Part shown: positions 60,870-64,000 of the stretch, one piece after another
How the letters are laid out: the number at the start of each line of letters is the position of its first letter
Position numbering within the stretch: the stretch's first letter is position 1
Assembly (NCBI RefSeq): GCF_001403875.1
Contig: NZ_LN884299.1
Location: 2,976,117-3,040,116, forward strand
DNA length: 64,000 nucleotides
Source of the DNA: Paenibacillus ihumii
Lineage (GTDB): Bacteria > Bacillota > Bacilli > Paenibacillales > Paenibacillaceae
Reading direction: 5' to 3'
The notes under the pieces: model-generated
Database searches by the model: none
What the model was told of the DNA's origin: nothing
The model's input: the letters and a program-made list of their open reading frames with translations, nothing else
Program-made: the position numbers and the translations under genes

Positions 60870-61517
60870 ATGAAGAAACGTAATACGCTTTTTATTATTT
60901 TGTCCGTGATCAGCATGATTGTCATCCTGTACGCCTTAGTAAAAAACTACTTGATTGATCCGGAAGCGACGCAATTTTTGAGCCACAAAACCGGATTGCG
61001 CCGCGAGTTAAAGCTTCGGACATGGTTAAACGTAATGTATGTGCATATTGCCTTTGCCTGCATCGCCACGGCTGCAGGGCTGCTCAATTTTTCGAATCGG
61101 ATCCTGGCCAAAAACCGCAAATTCCACCGCATTAACGGCTACGTTTATGTCGTGTCGGTATTAATTGTCGTGCTGACTTCCGGCTATATGGCCCCCTACG
61201 CTACTGGCGGAAAAATCAGCAGCATGGGATTCAATGCGATGAATATGATATGGATGGCTTTTACCATCACCGCGCTTGTCCAAATCAAAAGGAAACGGAT
61301 CGCCCAGCACCGGGGCTGGATGATGCGAAGCTACGCTTTTTGTTTTACGAATGTGCTGATTCATCTTACGACCTCCCTTGTTCAACAGGGCTTCGGTTTT
61401 GATTACGCTGCCAGCTACTCCATTGGCGTCTATGCCTCTCTGGTCCTGCTGCTGATCCTTCCTAACTTTTTCATATATAGAAGCCAGTCAAGCTCAACAT
61501 CCAATACAAAAGGCTAG
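60870..61517 (+). CDS. DUF2306 membrane protein, paralogue B
   Basis: A 215-aa protein with six membrane segments, clearly homologous to the gene at 49912: FLSHKTGLRRELKL, TWLNVMYVHIAFACIA, KFHRINGYVYV, SGYMAPYATGG and RGWMMRSYAFCFTN line up block for block. Likely co-transcribed with the DJ-1/PfpI gene. Its TAG lies in a terminator shared with the converging EamA gene. Confidence 0.8.
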   Translation: MKKRNTLFIILSVISMIVILYALVKNYLIDPEATQFLSHKTGLRRELKLRTWLNVMYVHIAFACIATAAGLLNFSNRILAKNRKFHRINGYVYVVSVLIVVLTSGYMAPYATGGKISSMGFNAMNMIWMAFTITALVQIKRKRIAQHRGWMMRSYAFCFTNVLIHLTTSLVQQGFGFDYAASYSIGVYASLVLLLILPNFFIYRSQSSSTSNTKG

Positions 61518-61537
61518 CCAGAATGGCTAACCTTTTT
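61508..61537. terminator. Terminator containing both converging stop codons
   Basis: AAAAGGCTAGCCA pairs with TGGCTAACCTTTTT. The DUF2306 TAG (61515-61517) and the EamA TAG/CTA end (61514-61516) sit in the stem, so the two genes overlap by 4 bp and share one terminator. Confidence 0.75.
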
Positions 61538-62398
61538 CTTTCGTTGAAGAGTGGACAGCACTACTCCCCCGACAATCAGGAGAGAACCTAATATCTCCAC
61601 TCCCGTGATTGGCTTGTACAGCAGAACAAATCCCATCACCATAGCAACAAAAGGCTCTAAATTAGATAAAATTGACGCTTTTGACGCATCCACATGCCGG
61701 ATATTTTGATTCCAAATCAGCGTGGCTATCCCATGCACAACCACGGCTGTTCCAATTAAAAAAGCCCAATCCTGGATTTGGAGACTTATCCGAATGGGAT
61801 GATCTAATGCAGATATGAAAGGCAGCCCAACGATAAAGCCGACGATATTTGAATAGAGAGTGATTGTCAGAGGATTGATTCTTTGAGAAAGTACTCTCGT
61901 CATAATAATCATTATGGCAAATGTCACCATGGTGAGCACGATCCATAACAGCCCTTGATCTACATGTATTGTTGAAAAGTTCCCTTTCGTCACTACAAAG
62001 AAAATGCCTAATATTGCAATGATGGATCCCAGCAGCATCCGAACCGTTAATTTCTCCTTTAAAAATACCGCGGCCAATACCCCTGCCAAAATAGGCGTCA
62101 TTGCTAAAATTAATGCCGACGTTGTAGGGTCGGCGGTTTGCAGGCCTGCAAAAAAGGACCATTGATTAATAAACACGCCGATCACACCAAGAACAAACAG
62201 CAATATAAAATCGGTTTTATTGATACGCACAAAAGCTTTTTTAAAAGCAGCTAGTCCAACTAAAAACATCACAATAAACAATAGTCTCAATTCGGTCAGC
62301 ACCGTTGGCGAGAAATGTTGGATTAGCATCTTTCCAAACACAAAATTGCTCCCCCAAACGATGACACAAAAAATGAGCCATGAATAAGCCTTGACCAT
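61514..62398 (-). CDS. EamA-family (DMT superfamily) transporter
   Basis: A 294-aa protein of ten membrane segments in two EamA repeats: VIVWGSNFVFGKM near the start and LSNLEPFVAMVMGFVLLYKP at the end, with the first repeat ending in TPILAGVLAAVFLKEKLT. The family exports amino acids or metabolites; substrate unknown. Confidence 0.88.
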   Translation of the reverse strand: MVKAYSWLIFCVIVWGSNFVFGKMLIQHFSPTVLTELRLLFIVMFLVGLAAFKKAFVRINKTDFILLFVLGVIGVFINQWSFFAGLQTADPTTSALILAMTPILAGVLAAVFLKEKLTVRMLLGSIIAILGIFFVVTKGNFSTIHVDQGLLWIVLTMVTFAIMIIMTRVLSQRINPLTITLYSNIVGFIVGLPFISALDHPIRISLQIQDWAFLIGTAVVVHGIATLIWNQNIRHVDASKASILSNLEPFVAMVMGFVLLYKPITGVEILGSLLIVGGVVLSTLQRKKKVSHSG

Positions 62399-62699
62399 AA
62401 TACCATCCGCTCCTAATCTAAGATCAACTACTCTATTCTATAGACAAAAGCTTCTCGTGTATACGTTTGCCGAAATTACCCATTTGCAGTCCTATATTTA
62501 AACAAACTAAATCCTTTAGCGGTGCTTGTTATCATGCCTCGGATGGATCATCAATACATGTGATTTCTGATGAAACAGCGCCTCTAGGCCCGGTAGAGAG
62601 AATTGGTCGTTTGCAGGTGCTTCCTGTTGAATCCTCACCGATCATCTTTGACTCAAGTGGTTTATTTGAAATCCAAGCGCTTTATTTGGCAAAATTCAT
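62399..62699. other. Intergenic, no supported gene
   Basis: About 300 bp. A 78-codon frame (62467-62703) has no ribosome site or recognisable sequence, and I do not call it. Confidence 0.4.
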
Positions 62700-62728
62700 T
62701 TGAAAAATCCCCCACTATTGGCTACAAT
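62700..62728 (+). promoter_or_regulatory. Candidate sigma-A promoter of the nuclease-wHTH copy 2
   Basis: TTGAAA (62700-62705) and TACAAT (62723-62728) are 17 bases apart; the structured leader begins about 20 bases after. Confidence 0.6.
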
Positions 62729-62750
62729 AGATTTTAAATTATCGGTGTAA

Positions 62751-62807
62751 AGCATATACCGCTTTGATATCCATGTTCTCGAACATCGGGTGTTAAGGCG
62801 GTTTTTG
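62751..62807 (+). ncRNA. Structured leader upstream of the nuclease-wHTH gene, copy 2
   Basis: AGCATATACCGCTTTGATAT opens the element; ACCGC pairs with GCGGT around an inner hairpin ATGTT-CTCG-AACAT, ending in GGTTTTTG. The same ends but a different inner hairpin are found at 26178-26245. Confidence 0.55.
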
Positions 62808-62839
62808 TTTTATTAGGATGGGAGCGAACTGGAGTGAGC

Positions 62840-63491
62840 ATGTTCGAAGAGGTTTATCCAAAATGGCTGGATCAGCAAATTGCTAAGGAGATAACTCCGC
62901 GAAGAAGAGAGCTGCTTCGAAAGGGGCTGAGCTGGGAGATCGGTAGAATTTTTGCGCAAGATTTGGTTTCCGACCATAGGCAACTTTGATCACTTATACC
63001 CAGAATATAAGGTTAGAGACTATAACAACGGCTACCATTATCTTGATCTCGCGTATTTGCCGGGAAATGCCAGGGGCTGTATTGAAATTCAAGATTATCG
63101 GAGCCACGCCAGAGATATTGAAGTCAGTCGATTTAAGGATTTGTGCATGAAGCAGTCTTTACTGGTTCTAGATGATTGGCTGTTCCTCCCGATAGCCTAT
63201 TTATCTATCAGCGACGATCCGGGCGTCTGCAAGCAGCTTACCCTTTCCTTTATTGGAAAGTTCCTCTCCTGCTCTGTACCCTCCGGACTCCATTGGGCGG
63301 AGGCTGAAACCTTACGGTTTGCCCGGAGACTGCTGCGCCCTTTTACACCCCGTGAAATTTCCGCCCATCTTCAACTTTCGGAGCAACATACGCGCAAAAT
63401 CCTCCGCCAACTCGCTAGCAAGCAATTGCTGCTGATCGCCAGCGGCAAACAACGATATCGAACCTACAGGCTCCCCGATGCTGAAGCTTAG
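62840..63491 (+). pseudogene. Frameshifted nuclease-wHTH gene (copy 2)
   Basis: From the ATG at 62840 (GGAG upstream) the frame encodes MFEEVYPKWLDQQIAKEI and PRRRELLRKGLSWEIG, then shifts near 62940 and continues in another frame with IWFPTIGNFDHLYPEYKVRD, YLDLAYLPG, GCIEIQDYRSHARD, SRFKDL and the C-terminal winged helix FTPREISAHLQLSEQHTRKI. One extra base by an AGAATTTTTG stretch explains the break. The D, E-x-Q, H and D residues all remain. A TTG at 62952 could start a 179-residue product lacking the N-terminus. Alternatively a sequencing error. Confidence 0.7.
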
Positions 63492-63770
63492 ATCGAAACT
63501 TAGAGCGAAGCTTAGGGCATGACTTGGACCGTAAGCGAGATGTGACCCAACATTAGAATGAGATGTGGGCGGGAGCGGGTGCGAATGACCGAGAATGGAA
63601 CCGAAATATGACAGGATCGAGACGGAGATTTAGACCAAACCAAAGCAACCGAGAACTTGAACAAGACAAGAAGTGAATACAACCATAAATACGACCGCGA
63701 AGCATAACGCATATGGTGAGCTCGACCGTAAAGTGAATGCGGACCGTGACCGAAACATTATAACGAATCT
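63492..63770. other. Purine-rich low-complexity region after copy 2
   Basis: Loose repeats of GACCGNNA, GAGATGTG and CGAAGCTTAG on the plus strand, with few T clusters. No gene seen. It echoes the skewed, degenerate repeats that follow copy 1. Confidence 0.5.
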
Positions 63771-63870
63771 TACGATCGCTATTGGTCTAAATACAACCGT
63801 TATCAAAATGTAACGAAATCAGATAACCTTATTTCATTCTTTACGGCTCCAAGCAGAGGATAAACCCGTA

Positions 63871-63957
63871 AATAGAGTGTCTGAAATTCGCTAGATTTAA
63901 ATAAACGCAAATATGTACGAATAGCGTGAGTGAGATTCGTTAGACCTGAATAACGGA
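63871..63957. repeat. Two copies of a ~37-bp imperfect direct repeat
   Basis: AATAGAGTGTCTGAAATTCG plus CTAGATTTAAATAAACG (63871) and AATAGCGTGAGTGAGATTCG plus TTAGACCTGAATAACGG (63920) are related, 49 bases apart. The rest of 63770-64000 holds nothing else I can name. Confidence 0.65.
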
Positions 63958-64000
63958 ACGGTCACCTCCTATGCCCGCCCCGTTCCAAACAGAACAAAAA

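Noticed and set aside
62467..62703. 78-codon frame before nuclease-wHTH copy 2
   Set aside because: No ribosome site or recognisable motif, and the promoter of the next gene overlaps its end.

Overview
The window looks like chromosome from a Paenibacillus-type member of the Bacillota. The evidence is strong GGAGG-type ribosome binding sites, GTG and TTG starts, sigma-A promoters, a hemE-hemH-hemY cluster, glutamate racemase, an LTA-synthase-type sulfatase, a leucine T-box, a complete MhqR quinone regulon and the large sensor-kinase hybrids common in that genus. Most of it has balanced base composition. One block (about 39.3-44.9 kb) is clearly A+T-rich and looks acquired. No rRNA, tRNA or CRISPR array was recognised.

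Layout. 0-24.7 kb is mostly housekeeping: a truncated CapA-type gene, the haem operon (hemEHY, minus strand), an MFS pump, an O-methyltransferase, a THUMP-domain RNA methylase, an LTA-synthase homologue, small Fe-S-like and membrane proteins, an M14 peptidase, TraX-like and DagK-like proteins, glutamate racemase, YtxH, a patatin, Nif3, two translationally coupled Gfo/Idh/MocA dehydrogenases, and a TetR/hydrolase pair. The TetR has two HTH domains and a perfect 13-bp palindrome over its own promoter.

25.7-28.3 kb is nearly gene-free and packed with unrelated degenerate tandem repeats. They surround one intact gene for a protein I read as a PD-(D/E)XK-like nuclease domain fused to a winged helix. 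A second, frameshifted copy lies at 62.8-63.5 kb. Both copies share a structured leader ending in a T-run. This gene family with its leader is one of the two most unusual things here.

28.3-39.3 kb holds ribokinase, leuA under a T-box with a perfect-consensus promoter, a decayed GH10 xylanase, a bicupin oxalate decarboxylase with an altered lid loop, and the mhq catechol/quinone detoxification operon with two MhqR-type operators.

39.3-44.9 kb is the A+T-rich island. It contains a ribbon-helix-helix protein with its operator, a small helical protein, and a two-gene unit encoding a methyltransferase-fold protein and a tandem DUF262 protein, next to a wrecked IS1182-like transposase. It resembles a defence module of a type I cannot name.

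45-64 kb carries a low-molecular-weight phosphatase, an APH-like kinase, a VOC protein, methionine aminopeptidase, GH43, two DUF2306 paralogues, a TetR-controlled SMR pair, about 1 kb of tandem repeats with IS debris, a giant hybrid histidine kinase, a truncated kinase, a complete OmpR-type two-component system, a DJ-1/PfpI fusion and an EamA transporter.
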